Assembly (NCBI RefSeq): GCF_006438845.1
Contig: NZ_RCZJ01000002.1
Location: 199,145 to 263,144, forward strand
Reading direction: 5' to 3'
Origin: Variovorax ginsengisoli
Lineage (GTDB): Bacteria; Pseudomonadota; Gammaproteobacteria; Burkholderiales; Burkholderiaceae_C
Length of the DNA stretch: 64,000 bases
Shown here in pieces: positions 50,857 through 61,243 of the stretch. Numbering within the stretch: the stretch's first letter is position 1; every line of letters begins with the position of its first letter. The notes under the pieces were generated by a model that saw only the letters and a program-made list of their open reading frames with translations, did no database searches and was not told where the DNA came from. The translations under genes were made by a program, and so were the position numbers.

Positions 50857-50941
50857 GCACAAGCACCGCGTGATTGTGCCCGTGCCGAAAACGGCATTCT
50901 GCTAAAGCGTTCGCCAAAGCTCTCCAGCTGGCAACGCGCCA
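50857..50941 (+). promoter_or_regulatory. Structured leader upstream of metK
   Basis: Three short hairpins occur in order: GCACAA/TTGTGC (50857-50862, 50874-50879), TGCCG-AAAA-CGGCA (50883-50896) and TGGC-AACGC-GCCA (50929-50941). A GGAG lies about 9 nt before the metK ATG. A TAGAAT box at 50809-50814 is a weak -10 candidate. It does not match the SAM-I, SAM-II or SAH riboswitch layouts as far as can be judged by eye. Confidence 0.3.
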
Positions 50942-50964
50942 ACTGACCACACGGAGCTTTATCA

Positions 50965-52146
50965 ATGGCGAACGACTTTCTCTTCACTTCCGAATCCGTC
51001 TCCGAAGGCCACCCCGACAAGGTCGCCGACCAGATTTCCGATGCGATCCTCGACGCGATCTTCGAGCAGGACCCGCGCAGCCGCGTGGCCGCCGAGACGC
51101 TGACCAACACCGGCCTCGTGGTGCTCGCCGGCGAGATCACGACCAACGCGCACGTCGACTACATCCAGGTCGCGCGCGACACCATCAAGCGCATCGGCTA
51201 CGACAACACCGACTACGGCATCGACTACAAGGGTTGCGCCGTGATGGTCTGCTACGACAAGCAGTCCAACGACATCGCCCAGGGCGTGGACCACGCCTCC
51301 GACGACCACCTGAACACCGGCGCCGGCGACCAGGGCCTGATGTTCGGTTACGCCTGCGACGAGACGCCCGAGCTGATGCCCGCGCCCATCTATTACGCGC
51401 ACCGCCTGGTCGAGCGCCAGGCCCAGTTGCGCAAGGACGGTCGCCTGCCCTTCCTGCGTCCCGACGCCAAGAGCCAGGTCACGATGCGCTATGTCGACGG
51501 CAAGCCGCACAGCATCGACACCGTGGTGCTGTCCACGCAGCACCACCCCGACCAGAGCGAGACGGCGACGAAGATGAAGGCCTCGTTCGTCGAGGCTGTG
51601 ATCGAGGAGATCATCAAGCCGGTGCTGCCGAAGGAATGGCTCAAGGACACGCGTTACCTGATCAACCCGACCGGCCGCTTCGTCATCGGCGGCCCGCAAG
51701 GCGACTGTGGCCTGACCGGCCGCAAGATCATCGTCGACACCTACGGCGGTGCCTGCCCGCACGGTGGCGGCGCGTTCTCGGGCAAGGACCCGTCCAAGGT
51801 CGACCGCTCGGCCGCCTACGCGGCCCGCTACGTGGCCAAGAACATCGTGGCCGCCGGCATCGCGCGCCAGTGCCAGATCCAGGTGGCCTACGCGATCGGC
51901 GTGGCCGAGCCGATGAACATCACGGTCTACACCGAAGGCACCGGCCTGATCCCCGACGAGAAGATCGCCGCCCTGGTGCGCGAGCACTTCGACCTGCGCC
52001 CCAAGGGCATCATCCAGATGCTCGACCTGCTGCGCCCGATCTATCAGAAGACCGCCGCCTACGGCCACTTCGGCCGCGAAGAGCCGGAGTTCACGTGGGA
52101 GGCAACGACGCAGGCCGCCGCGCTGCGAGCGGCTGCCGGCCTCTGA
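50965..52146 (+). CDS. metK: S-adenosylmethionine synthetase MetK
   Basis: A 393-residue enzyme making SAM from methionine and ATP. Signatures: [14 protein letters not shown] near residue 15, [11 protein letters not shown] near residue 120, and G-G-G-A-F-S-G-K-D near residue 270. Full length. Expression could be controlled in the 208-bp leader. Confidence 0.98.
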   Translation: MANDFLFTSESVSEGHPDKVADQISDAILDAIFEQDPRSRVAAETLTNTGLVVLAGEITTNAHVDYIQVARDTIKRIGYDNTDYGIDYKGCAVMVCYDKQSNDIAQGVDHASDDHLNTGAGDQGLMFGYACDETPELMPAPIYYAHRLVERQAQLRKDGRLPFLRPDAKSQVTMRYVDGKPHSIDTVVLSTQHHPDQSETATKMKASFVEAVIEEIIKPVLPKEWLKDTRYLINPTGRFVIGGPQGDCGLTGRKIIVDTYGGACPHGGGAFSGKDPSKVDRSAAYAARYVAKNIVAAGIARQCQIQVAYAIGVAEPMNITVYTEGTGLIPDEKIAALVREHFDLRPKGIIQMLDLLRPIYQKTAAYGHFGREEPEFTWEATTQAAALRAAAGL

Positions 52147-52158
52147 CCCAGCTTCGGA

Positions 52159-52285
52159 CCTAGCGGCGCACGGCGACCGCTTCGATTTCAACCAGCACCG
52201 GCGCGATGACCCCCAAATGACGGTGGATCGCGCCGGTGCCGTTTCTGACGCCGGCCGCCCGATGTGCGTGACGTTGCCCATGCGC
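52159..52285 (-). pseudogene. Remnant of a RidA/YjgF-family gene
   Basis: On the minus strand, one frame reads T-A-P-A-R-S-T-V-I. After a shift of one frame it reads V-I-A-P-V-L-V-E-I-E-A-V-A-V-R-R and stops at TAG (52159-52161). The pattern A-R-S-T-V followed by L-V-E-I-E-A-V-A is the C-terminal signature of RidA enamine deaminases. The N-terminal two thirds are absent, the Bug gene abutting instead. Bug and RidA genes commonly neighbour each other in catabolic clusters. Confidence 0.55.
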
Positions 52286-52288
52286 CGC

Positions 52289-53290
52289 TCAGTCAGGCTC
52301 GGCGCCGGACGCCTTCACGATCTTCGCCCACTTGTCGGCCTCGATCTGGAGGAATGTCTTGAACTCGCCGGCGCTGCTGCCGCCCAGCGTGAAACCGCGC
52401 GAGGCGAAGTACGCCTGGATGTCGGCGCTGGCCAGCGCCTTGTTCACTTCGCGATTGAGCTGATCGACGATGGCCGGCGGCGTGGCGGCTGGCGCGAACA
52501 GGCCCTGCCACGACAGCGCCTCGAAATCCGGGTAGCCGCTCTCGGCGATGGTCGGCACGTTGGGCAGCATCTTGTGACGCGCCTTCGAAGTCACTGCAAC
52601 GGCCACCACCTTGCCGGACTCCACCTGCGGCCACACCGCCAGGAAGTCGCCGAACATGAGGTCGATCTGCCCGCCCATCAGGTCGGTCAATGCACCGGCG
52701 CTGCCACGGTAGGGGATGTGCAGCATCGACACCTTGGCCGACAGCTTGAACATCTCGCCAGTGAGATGCATCGAGGTGCCGTTGCCTGAAGAGCCGTAGC
52801 TGATCGAGCCTGGCCTGGACTGGGCGATGGCCACCAACTTGGCCACTGCGTTGCCCGCGAAACCGGGGTTGCGCACCAGCACCAATGGCGATGAGACCAC
52901 GAGCGAGACCGGCGCGAAGTCCTTCACCACGTCGTAAGGCAGCTTGGGGTAAAGCGCGCCGGCGATCGCGTTGCTGCCGGTCACGCCCATGAGCAGCGTG
53001 TGGCCGTCGGGCGCCGATTTCGCGACGTAGTCTGCGCCGACGGTGCCGCCGGCCCCGGCGCGGTTCTCGACCAGAACCGGCTGCCCTCCAACCATCGCCA
53101 GCTTCTCGCCGATGCGGCGTGCCAGCAGGTCGGTGCTGCCGCCCGGCGGGAAAGGCACGACGATGCGGAGGGGCTTGGTCGGAAAGCCCTGCGCAACAGC
53201 CAGCGAAGGCAGCATCGCCGTGGCGGCGAGCCCGACGGCGCCGCCGAGCGCGAGCCGGCGACCGGCGCGGTGGAGAGAAGTGGGTGTCAT
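52289..53290 (-). CDS. Bug/TctC-family tripartite tricarboxylate transporter binding protein
   Basis: A 333-residue periplasmic solute-binding protein. RR-type signal (G-R-R-L-A-L-G-G), cleavage near residue 33 (A-V-A-Q). Mature start P-L-R-I-V-V-P-F-P-P-G-G-S-T-D and V-E-N-R-A-G-A-G-G are Bug hallmarks. No TctAB genes are nearby, as is common for the hundreds of orphan Bug proteins in Burkholderiales. Ligand unknown, probably a carboxylate. Confidence 0.92.
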   Translation of the reverse strand: MTPTSLHRAGRRLALGGAVGLAATAMLPSLAVAQGFPTKPLRIVVPFPPGGSTDLLARRIGEKLAMVGGQPVLVENRAGAGGTVGADYVAKSAPDGHTLLMGVTGSNAIAGALYPKLPYDVVKDFAPVSLVVSSPLVLVRNPGFAGNAVAKLVAIAQSRPGSISYGSSGNGTSMHLTGEMFKLSAKVSMLHIPYRGSAGALTDLMGGQIDLMFGDFLAVWPQVESGKVVAVAVTSKARHKMLPNVPTIAESGYPDFEALSWQGLFAPAATPPAIVDQLNREVNKALASADIQAYFASRGFTLGGSSAGEFKTFLQIEADKWAKIVKASGAEPD

Positions 53291-53403
53291 CGTTTTGCTT
53301 CAGAGTCGTGGACGCCCCCCGTGTCCGGCGGCAACGTCGACAGCGTGACGACGCCGGGCTGCCATTTGGTGGGAGCGAGTCCGCCTCGGCGCCGGTTCGT
53401 CAC

Positions 53404-54501
53404 TCAGCCGAGTTCGGCCCAGTGGTTGTCCAGTCGCAGCGATGCGAGCGGCGCCGCGTCGCCCTCGGCACCGGCTGCCGTTGCGATGCGCAAGGCGCGC
53501 TCGCGCCCGCCGGCCCAGATCCCGCCGCGCTCGGCGCTCGTCAGCGCGCAGGCTTCGGCGAGCGCGGTGAAACCGTCCCATCGGCCGTCCGCGCGCCACA
53601 TCGCCACGCCGTGGGCGCGCGGGCAGCTCACTGCGTAGCGGCCGTTGGCGAAGGCGATGTCGCCGCCGTAGCCCACGAGGGCGTGTTCGGCCGCGTGGGC
53701 GCGCAGCGCCTGGCCATCGAAGGTGGCGAACAGCGGCGCTGCGGCCTTGTCTTCGGTGCGGTCGTGCTCGGCCTGCAGCGCGATGCCCAGTTGCCCGCGC
53801 TCGCCCCACGCCATGTGGCGCAGGCTCAGCCGCGGGTCGGGCAGGCGCCACTGCCCGCGCAAGCGGCCGTCGGCGGTGTCGAGCCGCACCAGCGACGCGT
53901 CCATGCGGTCGAGATGCACCTTCACGCGGCCGGTCTCGGGCAGCGTGGGAATGCCGCCGTTGGCGACGACCAGGCTGCCGTCGGTGTCGGTGAGCAGTTC
54001 GTGCGGGTCCATGCCATGGGTCGACCACTCGTCGATCTTCTCCAGCGATGCGGCATCGCGCACGCCGATCAGGCCCGACGCGGTTTCGAGGTCGGTCTCG
54101 GTCGTGTAGAGATGGCGACCGTCGGCGCTGGCGATCACGTGACCGTTGAAGGCACGGCCGGGCTCGATCCAGCACCAGGTCACGGCCGTGCCGTCGGGCC
54201 GCCAGCGCACCAGCCAATCGCCGGGCCGGCGTGCGGCCGCGAGCAGCGTGCCGCCGCGCTCCACCCACAGCCCGTGCGCGCGCGTGGGCACGTCGAGCGC
54301 GGACTGCACCGCCAGCCCCTGCGCCGTGCGCGCGAGCACGCCGACGCGGTAGCCGTGTTCCGCTTCCCAGGCCGCGACGAAGCGCGACGCCGACGCGCCC
54401 GCCCATGACAGGCCGGACAGCGGCGCGGTGCCGATGGCCGCCAGCATGGCGAGCCAGCGTCGACGGTCCATCGCGGGGACGAGGCGGTGTGCGTCGCGCA
54501 T
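53404..54501 (-). CDS. DUF1513 periplasmic protein of the imelysin cluster
   Basis: A 365-residue protein (or 355 from ATG 54471), DUF1513 family, a predicted beta-propeller. Leader M-D-R-R-R-W-L-A-M-L has a twin-arginine-like motif. Internal motifs R-A-F-N-G-H, T-T-E-T-D-L-E, M-D-P-H-E-L and A-N-G-G-I fit the family. Last gene of the imelysin-DHOR-imelysin-DUF1513 unit, 3 bp after the preceding gene. Function unknown, thought to be linked to iron acquisition by context. Confidence 0.85.
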   Translation of the reverse strand: MRDAHRLVPAMDRRRWLAMLAAIGTAPLSGLSWAGASASRFVAAWEAEHGYRVGVLARTAQGLAVQSALDVPTRAHGLWVERGGTLLAAARRPGDWLVRWRPDGTAVTWCWIEPGRAFNGHVIASADGRHLYTTETDLETASGLIGVRDAASLEKIDEWSTHGMDPHELLTDTDGSLVVANGGIPTLPETGRVKVHLDRMDASLVRLDTADGRLRGQWRLPDPRLSLRHMAWGERGQLGIALQAEHDRTEDKAAAPLFATFDGQALRAHAAEHALVGYGGDIAFANGRYAVSCPRAHGVAMWRADGRWDGFTALAEACALTSAERGGIWAGGRERALRIATAAGAEGDAAPLASLRLDNHWAELG

Positions 54502-54504
54502 CGC

Positions 54505-55526
54505 TCAGTCCCCGTCGCCGTCGGAGAAGCCCACCACGACCTCGAGCGCGGGCGCGACGTCGGCCTCGATCAGCTTCTTGGTCGCCGCGAGCTCGCGTGT
54601 GGCGGCGGGCAGCGCGGCCAGGTCGGCCGGCGTGGCGCGCTGCATCGCGGCATCGGTGCCAGCGAACGATTGCGTCAGGCGCGCGGCCAGCGGCTGCTTG
54701 CCGCTGCCGGCCAGCGCCTGCGCCACCGGCGGCGCGAGCGAACGCAGCGCCTCCCAGTGCGCGGCCCAGCTCTGTGCCGCATGGCCGCTGGCCGCACGCG
54801 AGAACACCGGCGCCTTGCCGGTGCGCGAGGTCTCGACCGTCTTCAGCGGCTTGTCGATCTGCGCCCAGCGCAGCCGCTCGAAGCCGCCGAGCCACTGATT
54901 GAAAAGCTCCTGCCACGCGAGGTAGGTCTTGGCCGGGTCGGCGGCCCAGTCGGTCGCGGCCAGGTCGGCGAAGCCGGTGGCGATGGTGGCGCCCTCGCGC
55001 GCCAGCTCGATCGCGACCTGCTGCGTGTAGCGGCAAGCCGGCGACTGCGGCGCGGGCTTCTTGCTCCACAGCAGCCACTCGAGCGCCGGGATGCCCTTGG
55101 CCGGCGTGCCCACGCGCTCCATCGCTTCGGCGCCCGAGGGCGCGGTGACGATGGCGCGCTCGATCAACGCCGGCCGCGTCGGATTGAAGTCCAGCGCGGT
55201 GAGCGCGCGACGCTTGACCAGCGGGCCGACGGCCACGCCGGCCAGCCGGTCCCATGCGGTGGTGGTGCTTTTCCATCGCGCTTGCGCGGCGGCGAGCGCG
55301 GTGGCCGCTTCGCCGGCCGGCGCGTCGCACAGCGTGTCGATGGCCGTGCCCAGCGCGGCGCTCTCGGCCGCGAAGGCGTTGGCGCGCGGCACGAACTGGT
55401 CGCGGTAGGCCGAGGTCAAGAACTGCGGGGCACCGGCCGGTGCGACCGGCGCAGGCTGCGCCTGCACGGCAGCGGCGGCCAGCAGCGCGATCGGCGCGAA
55501 GAGTGCACGCAAGAAAAAGGACGGCA

Positions 55527-55527
<1 letters not shown>
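54505..55527 (-). CDS. Imelysin-family protein, second copy
   Basis: A 340-residue periplasmic protein with signal peptide ending A-V-Q-A-Q near residue 23. Imelysin (peptidase M75-like) fold. The GxHxxE motif of classical imelysins is replaced here by G-I-P-A-L-E-W-L-L-W, so His is absent. Pairs with the GxHxxE-containing imelysin at 56978-58195. Begins at ATG 55527, overlapping the DHOR stop. Confidence 0.85.
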
Positions 55528-56969
<1,442 letters not shown>

Positions 56970-56977
56970 GGCGCCGC

Positions 56978-58195
56978 TTACTCGGGGTTGACCAGCGTCA
57001 GCCGGGTGATGCCGATGGCGCCCGCGGCTTCCACCAGGTCCTTGCTCTGCTGCGTGAGGCTGTCGATCGCCTTCTGCACGCGCAGGCGGCCGGGCGCGTC
57101 CTTGGCACCGACGATCTCGCGGTCGAACGGCGCCTGGATGCCTTCGGTCGCCGCCACCGAGGCGGCGACCTGCGCGGTGGTGCGTTGCGCCAGTTGCGGG
57201 TTGCGCGCCGCCACCAGCGCCTGCAGCGACGGGCCCTCGACCACGCGGCCGTCGGTGCGCACATAGCGGCCGAGCCACACGTTCTGGATGCCCATCGCGT
57301 TGGTCACCGCGTCGCGGTGCGTGTTGTCGGAGAAGCAGGAATGCTCGTCCTCCTGGTCCTGGCTGGCCAGCGCCACCTCGAGCCGTTCGCCCGCGAGTTC
57401 GCCGCGCGACAGCGAGCCCAGGCCGACCAGCATCTTGCGCAGCGACTCGTTGCCTCCCCGTGCGAACTTGGCGCCGTAGTTGGCCTGCCTGGGCGCCCAG
57501 GCCTTGACCAGCGTGCCGAGGTCGTCGACCAGCAGCGAGGTCACCACCTTGAGGTACTGGCGGCGGCGGTCGGCGTTGGGCCGCTTGCCGTCGACGAAGT
57601 CCTCGAAGGAACGGTTGCCAGGGCCGGTCTCGCTCAGGTCCTGGCCCCACAGCAGGAACTCGATGGCGTGCCAACCGGTCGCCACGTTCTCTTCGCCGTC
57701 GCGCTCGTTGAGCGCAGCCAGCGACTTGCGCGTGATCGCGACCTTGCGGTCGTTCACGATGCCGGCGGTCGGCGCGTCGACCACGTAGTCGACGTACGAC
57801 TCGTCCATCGGCCAGGCGTTGATGCGGCCTTCGGGGCCGTCGTCGTTGTCGATCGGTCCACCGTAGAACCGGAACGCCTCGGTCTGCCCATAGGCCTCAC
57901 GCGCCTGCAGCCAGGCCTTGCGCGCGGCGAGGAGCCCGGCCTCGGACGGCGCGGCGGCGAAGGTGTCGATGGCCTTCTGCAAAGCCACCGCGCCCTGGCG
58001 CGCGTCCTCGTAGTTGGCATGCACCAGCACCGCGTAGTGCGCCGCCACGGCTTGCGGCGTGGTGGACGCCGAAGCCGCCATCGCTGCCGGACGTGCCTGC
58101 ACGGCCGGCTGGGCCACGGCCGGCGCGGCGAGCCACAGGGCAGCGGGAACGGCGAAAGCCGTGACGATGGCGGAAGCCAGACCCTTGGTTTTCAT
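56978..58195 (-). CDS. Imelysin-family iron-regulated protein
   Basis: A 405-residue periplasmic protein with signal peptide ending A-V-A-Q near residue 29. The metal-site motif G-W-H-A-I-E-F-L-L-W-G lies at about residue 175. Imelysin proteins are periplasmic or outer membrane-associated and induced by iron limitation in several proteobacteria. First gene of the unit; a possible Fur site lies 42-60 bp upstream. Confidence 0.9.
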   Translation of the reverse strand: MKTKGLASAIVTAFAVPAALWLAAPAVAQPAVQARPAAMAASASTTPQAVAAHYAVLVHANYEDARQGAVALQKAIDTFAAAPSEAGLLAARKAWLQAREAYGQTEAFRFYGGPIDNDDGPEGRINAWPMDESYVDYVVDAPTAGIVNDRKVAITRKSLAALNERDGEENVATGWHAIEFLLWGQDLSETGPGNRSFEDFVDGKRPNADRRRQYLKVVTSLLVDDLGTLVKAWAPRQANYGAKFARGGNESLRKMLVGLGSLSRGELAGERLEVALASQDQEDEHSCFSDNTHRDAVTNAMGIQNVWLGRYVRTDGRVVEGPSLQALVAARNPQLAQRTTAQVAASVAATEGIQAPFDREIVGAKDAPGRLRVQKAIDSLTQQSKDLVEAAGAIGITRLTLVNPE

Positions 58196-58236
58196 GCGGC
58201 AGGCGTTCGTGCAGAGTGGAAGGGCCGGTCATTCTA

Positions 58237-58255
58237 GATAGGAATGAATCTCAAC
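58237..58255 (-). promoter_or_regulatory. Candidate Fur box and -10 box of the imelysin operon
   Basis: On the minus strand, the 19 bases GTTGAGATTCATTCCTATC agree with the Fur consensus at 10 of 19 positions. A TAGAAT -10-like box follows immediately (58231-58236), so a bound repressor would cover the promoter. Support is mainly from the operon type. The rest of 58196-58458 shows nothing else. Confidence 0.35.
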
Positions 58256-58458
58256 TAGCCTCAACTCCTCAGCATTGCCGGGGGTATGGGGCCCACGGCA
58301 TAAGCGCCCGATCTCTGCGGGTCCGCGACGGCGTCCGCGTAGTCTTTGCGATGACCTTCCCTGGCGCTGCGGGACCACAACCCGGCAAAAGCAGGCCGCG
58401 AGCATAGGAACTGCGCGCGGGTGAGGAACCGGAGTCCGCGTGCGAACCGGGGTTCACG

Positions 58459-59037
58459 ATGAAAATTACACGAGACGTGGTGGTGATCGGCGCGGCACTC
58501 GGCGGGCTCACCGCCATCGCAAAAATCGCCTCGACCTGGCCCCGAACGATGCCGGTCGCCGTACTGATCTCGCTCAGCACCAAAGACCAGCCTGCCAAGT
58601 CCGTGCTTCAGATCATCGAGTCTTACGCCCATCTCAAGGTTTCCCTCGCTGTCGACGGCGAAGAGATCAAGCCGGCGCATATCTACGTCTCTCCACCGGA
58701 CAAGCATCTCGCGGTCGGTCGATCAGGGGTCGTGAGGATCGACGAACCCGGCCTCTTCGACAGCGTTCGGCCGTCGGTCAACCGGCTCTTTTCCGCAGCC
58801 GCTGCGGTCTACGGACCGCGGGTGATCGGCATCATCCTCAGCGGCAACCAATACGATGGCGCGCAAGGTATGCGGGACATCGAAGCCGCCGGCGGCGTGA
58901 GCATAGTGCAGGACCCGGACGATGCCATTGCCTCTCGGATGCCGTGGCACGTGATCCGCAACGACAGCCCACGGTACCGCGCCAAGGGGGCCGATATCTC
59001 GTCGTTGGTCCAGAGGCTGGTCCTCGACAAGTTGTGA
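58459..59037 (+). CDS. CheB-like methylesterase domain, catalytically degenerate
   Basis: A 192-residue stand-alone CheB C-terminal domain with no receiver domain. Alignment by eye with E. coli CheB: the G-A-S-T-G-G nucleophile loop is G-A-A-L-G-G, giving Ala13 in place of the catalytic Ser. The catalytic His region is L-I-S-L-S-T, giving Ser40. The Asp (Asp133, in L-S-G-N-Q-Y-D-G) is kept, as is R-P-S-V-N-R-L-F. Not an active esterase by known chemistry. No chemotaxis genes adjoin. Convergent with the TonB receptor gene. Confidence 0.75.
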   Translation: MKITRDVVVIGAALGGLTAIAKIASTWPRTMPVAVLISLSTKDQPAKSVLQIIESYAHLKVSLAVDGEEIKPAHIYVSPPDKHLAVGRSGVVRIDEPGLFDSVRPSVNRLFSAAAAVYGPRVIGIILSGNQYDGAQGMRDIEAAGGVSIVQDPDDAIASRMPWHVIRNDSPRYRAKGADISSLVQRLVLDKL

Positions 59038-59055
59038 ATGCGAGCGCCAGGACGG

Positions 59056-61170
59056 TCAGAAGCGGTACGCGGCGCCAGCGCCGACCGTCCAGCTGCGGCC
59101 TGGCGCGGGCTCGTAGTAGCGGGCGTTGCCCTCGTTCACGATGACCGAGCCGACGGTGCGGCGGTCGGTCACGTTGTCGACGCGCGCGAAGGCGTTGAAC
59201 TCCCACTTGTCCCAGCGCTGCACGTAGCCGGCCTGCAACGCCAGCAGCGCGTAGCCTTCCGCGCTTGCCGTGTTGGCGTCGTTCGCCTCGATGCGCCCCA
59301 GTGCGCGCAGCTCGGCACCGGCGCGCCAGCCCTCGGCGGGTGCATAGCCGAAAGACGCGAAGAACGACTGTTTCGCAATGCCTGGAATGCGGTTGTCCGC
59401 GGCAATGGCGTTGCCGAGTGCGCAAGGGGCGGGCGAGCAGAAGCCGTCGCTGTAGCGCGCGTCGAGCCAGGTGTAGGCCAGCTGCGTGCGCCAGTGCGAA
59501 GGCGTCTCGTGCAGCCAGCCGAGCTCGAAGCCTTCGCGCCGTGTGCGGCCGGCGTTCTGGAAGGTGGCGCGGCCGCCGCTGTTGGTGCCGGTCACGATCT
59601 CGTCGTCGGTGCGCGTCTGGAACACCGCGCCGGTCAGCAGGCCGTCGGCCACGCGCGCCTTGGCGCCGAGCTCGATGCTGCGGTTGACCGAGGGCTGCAG
59701 CGCGAAATTGAGCCCGCCGACATTGCCCGGCCGGTACGACAGCTCGTTGAGCGTCGGTGTCTCGAAGCCACGGCCGGCCGCGACATACAGGTTGAGGGAC
59801 GGCGTGGCCGCGAAGCGCAGTGCGGCCGCCGGCAGCGCCTTGCGGTAGCGTGCGTCGCCGCTGTCGTCGCCGTTGATCCCGCGCAGATAGCGGTCGTCGG
59901 AGTCGAAGCGCACGGTGCTGTGGCGCAGGCCGGCCTCGAGCGTCCAGCGGTCGGCAAAGTCCCAACGCGTCTGCACATAGGGGTCGACGTTGCCGACCTC
60001 GTTGCGTTCGTCGCGCCGCAGCCCACCGCGCACGCCCAGCTGCTGTGCGGCGCCGGTGCCGAGGAAGTTCTCGTACCCGCGGCGCTGCTCGTGCAAGGTG
60101 TCGTAGACCAAGCCAGTCGAGACCGTGAAGGGCCGGCCAGCCAGCGCCGTGCGCAGCGTGTATCGCGCGTCGAAGCCGGCATAGCGGCGCTGCAGGTCGA
60201 TCACGCCGCCGGCGCTCAGCGCGCTGGCCTGCGCCGAGGGCGGAATGGACTGGAACTGCGTGGTGCGGCGGTCGCCGCCGTAGAGCATCAGGCGCAGGTC
60301 CTGGTCGGCATCGATGCGGCGTTCGTAGAGCAGGCCGACCTGCGTCTGGTCGACGGTCTTGCGCGTGTCGTACTGGTTGGCGAGCGGCGCGGCGCGCGGG
60401 TCGGCGTCGCGTTGGGCCAGTGTCAAGCCCAGCGGGTCCTGCGCGTCGATGCGCACGCTGTTGGCCACCAGCGTGAGCCGGCTGTCGTCGTCGAGCTGCA
60501 CGCCGAGCTTGCCGTTGACGATGTCGCGCGTGGCCGCGCTGTGCTCGCGGTAGCCATCGGTGCGAAAGCGGCTGGCGCTCAGCAGGTAGTCGATGCCACC
60601 GCTCGCGCCCGAAGCCCTCGCGCCGAGGCGCGTGCTGCCGAAGCTGCCGCCGGCCACCGAGAAGCCCAGCCGAGGCGGTGCCTCGCCGTCTTCGGTGAAG
60701 ACCTGGATCACGCCACCCGACGAGTTGCCGTACAGCGCCGAGAACGGGCCGCGCAGCACCTCGACGCGGTCGGCCGAGCCGATGTCGATGTTCGAGCTCT
60801 GGCCCTGTCCGTCGGGCAGCGTCGCCGGAATGCCGTCGACATACAGGCGCACGCCGCGCAGCCCGAAGGTGGAGCGCGCGCCGAAGCCGCGGATGGAGAT
60901 CTGCAGGTCTTGTGCATAGTTCTGCCGGTTCTGCACCTGCAGCCCGGGCACGCCGCCCATGCTCTCCGAGAGATTGACCTGCAGCTTGCCGTCGCGCAAC
61001 TGCTGGCGGTCGACCAGGTCGACCGACGCCGGCATGTCGAAAGACGTGGCAGCGCCGCGCGGCGTGGAAACGGTGACGGCCCGCAGCGCGGGCACGTCGT
61101 CGATCGGCGTCTGCGCATGCAGCGTGGCCGCCAGGGCGGCCGATACGGCCGCGACAGTGGTTCTTTTCAT
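59056..61170 (-). CDS. TonB-dependent outer membrane receptor
   Basis: A 704-residue receptor. Signal peptide 1-19, then a plug domain with R-A-V-T-V-S-T-P-R, I-S-I-R-G-F-G-A-R-S-T-F-G-L-R-G-V-R-L-Y-V-D-G-I-P and R-V-E-V-L-R-G-P-F-S-A-L-Y-G-N-S-S-G-G. A 22-strand barrel follows, ending G-A-G-A-A-Y-R-F with terminal aromatic. The family imports ferric siderophores, haem or other metal complexes; context favours iron. No Fur box seen in the 73 bp upstream. Confidence 0.9.
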   Translation of the reverse strand: MKRTTVAAVSAALAATLHAQTPIDDVPALRAVTVSTPRGAATSFDMPASVDLVDRQQLRDGKLQVNLSESMGGVPGLQVQNRQNYAQDLQISIRGFGARSTFGLRGVRLYVDGIPATLPDGQGQSSNIDIGSADRVEVLRGPFSALYGNSSGGVIQVFTEDGEAPPRLGFSVAGGSFGSTRLGARASGASGGIDYLLSASRFRTDGYREHSAATRDIVNGKLGVQLDDDSRLTLVANSVRIDAQDPLGLTLAQRDADPRAAPLANQYDTRKTVDQTQVGLLYERRIDADQDLRLMLYGGDRRTTQFQSIPPSAQASALSAGGVIDLQRRYAGFDARYTLRTALAGRPFTVSTGLVYDTLHEQRRGYENFLGTGAAQQLGVRGGLRRDERNEVGNVDPYVQTRWDFADRWTLEAGLRHSTVRFDSDDRYLRGINGDDSGDARYRKALPAAALRFAATPSLNLYVAAGRGFETPTLNELSYRPGNVGGLNFALQPSVNRSIELGAKARVADGLLTGAVFQTRTDDEIVTGTNSGGRATFQNAGRTRREGFELGWLHETPSHWRTQLAYTWLDARYSDGFCSPAPCALGNAIAADNRIPGIAKQSFFASFGYAPAEGWRAGAELRALGRIEANDANTASAEGYALLALQAGYVQRWDKWEFNAFARVDNVTDRRTVGSVIVNEGNARYYEPAPGRSWTVGAGAAYRF

Positions 61171-61243
61171 GCCTCGATTCTGACCACCCGCTGCGACGCG
61201 GGTGTCAGGAACGAGGCCGTGACGCTGATCGAGCCGATACCGC

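Noticed and set aside
50857..50941. Known SAM riboswitch upstream of metK
   Set aside because: The hairpins do not show the SAM-I four-way junction or SAM-II pseudoknot as far as visible, so only a generic structured leader is reported.
61171..61243. Fur box upstream of the TonB receptor
   Set aside because: No AT-rich 19-mer near consensus; only a GC-rich ACCCGC/GCGGGT inverted repeat near the start, lacking a T-tract.
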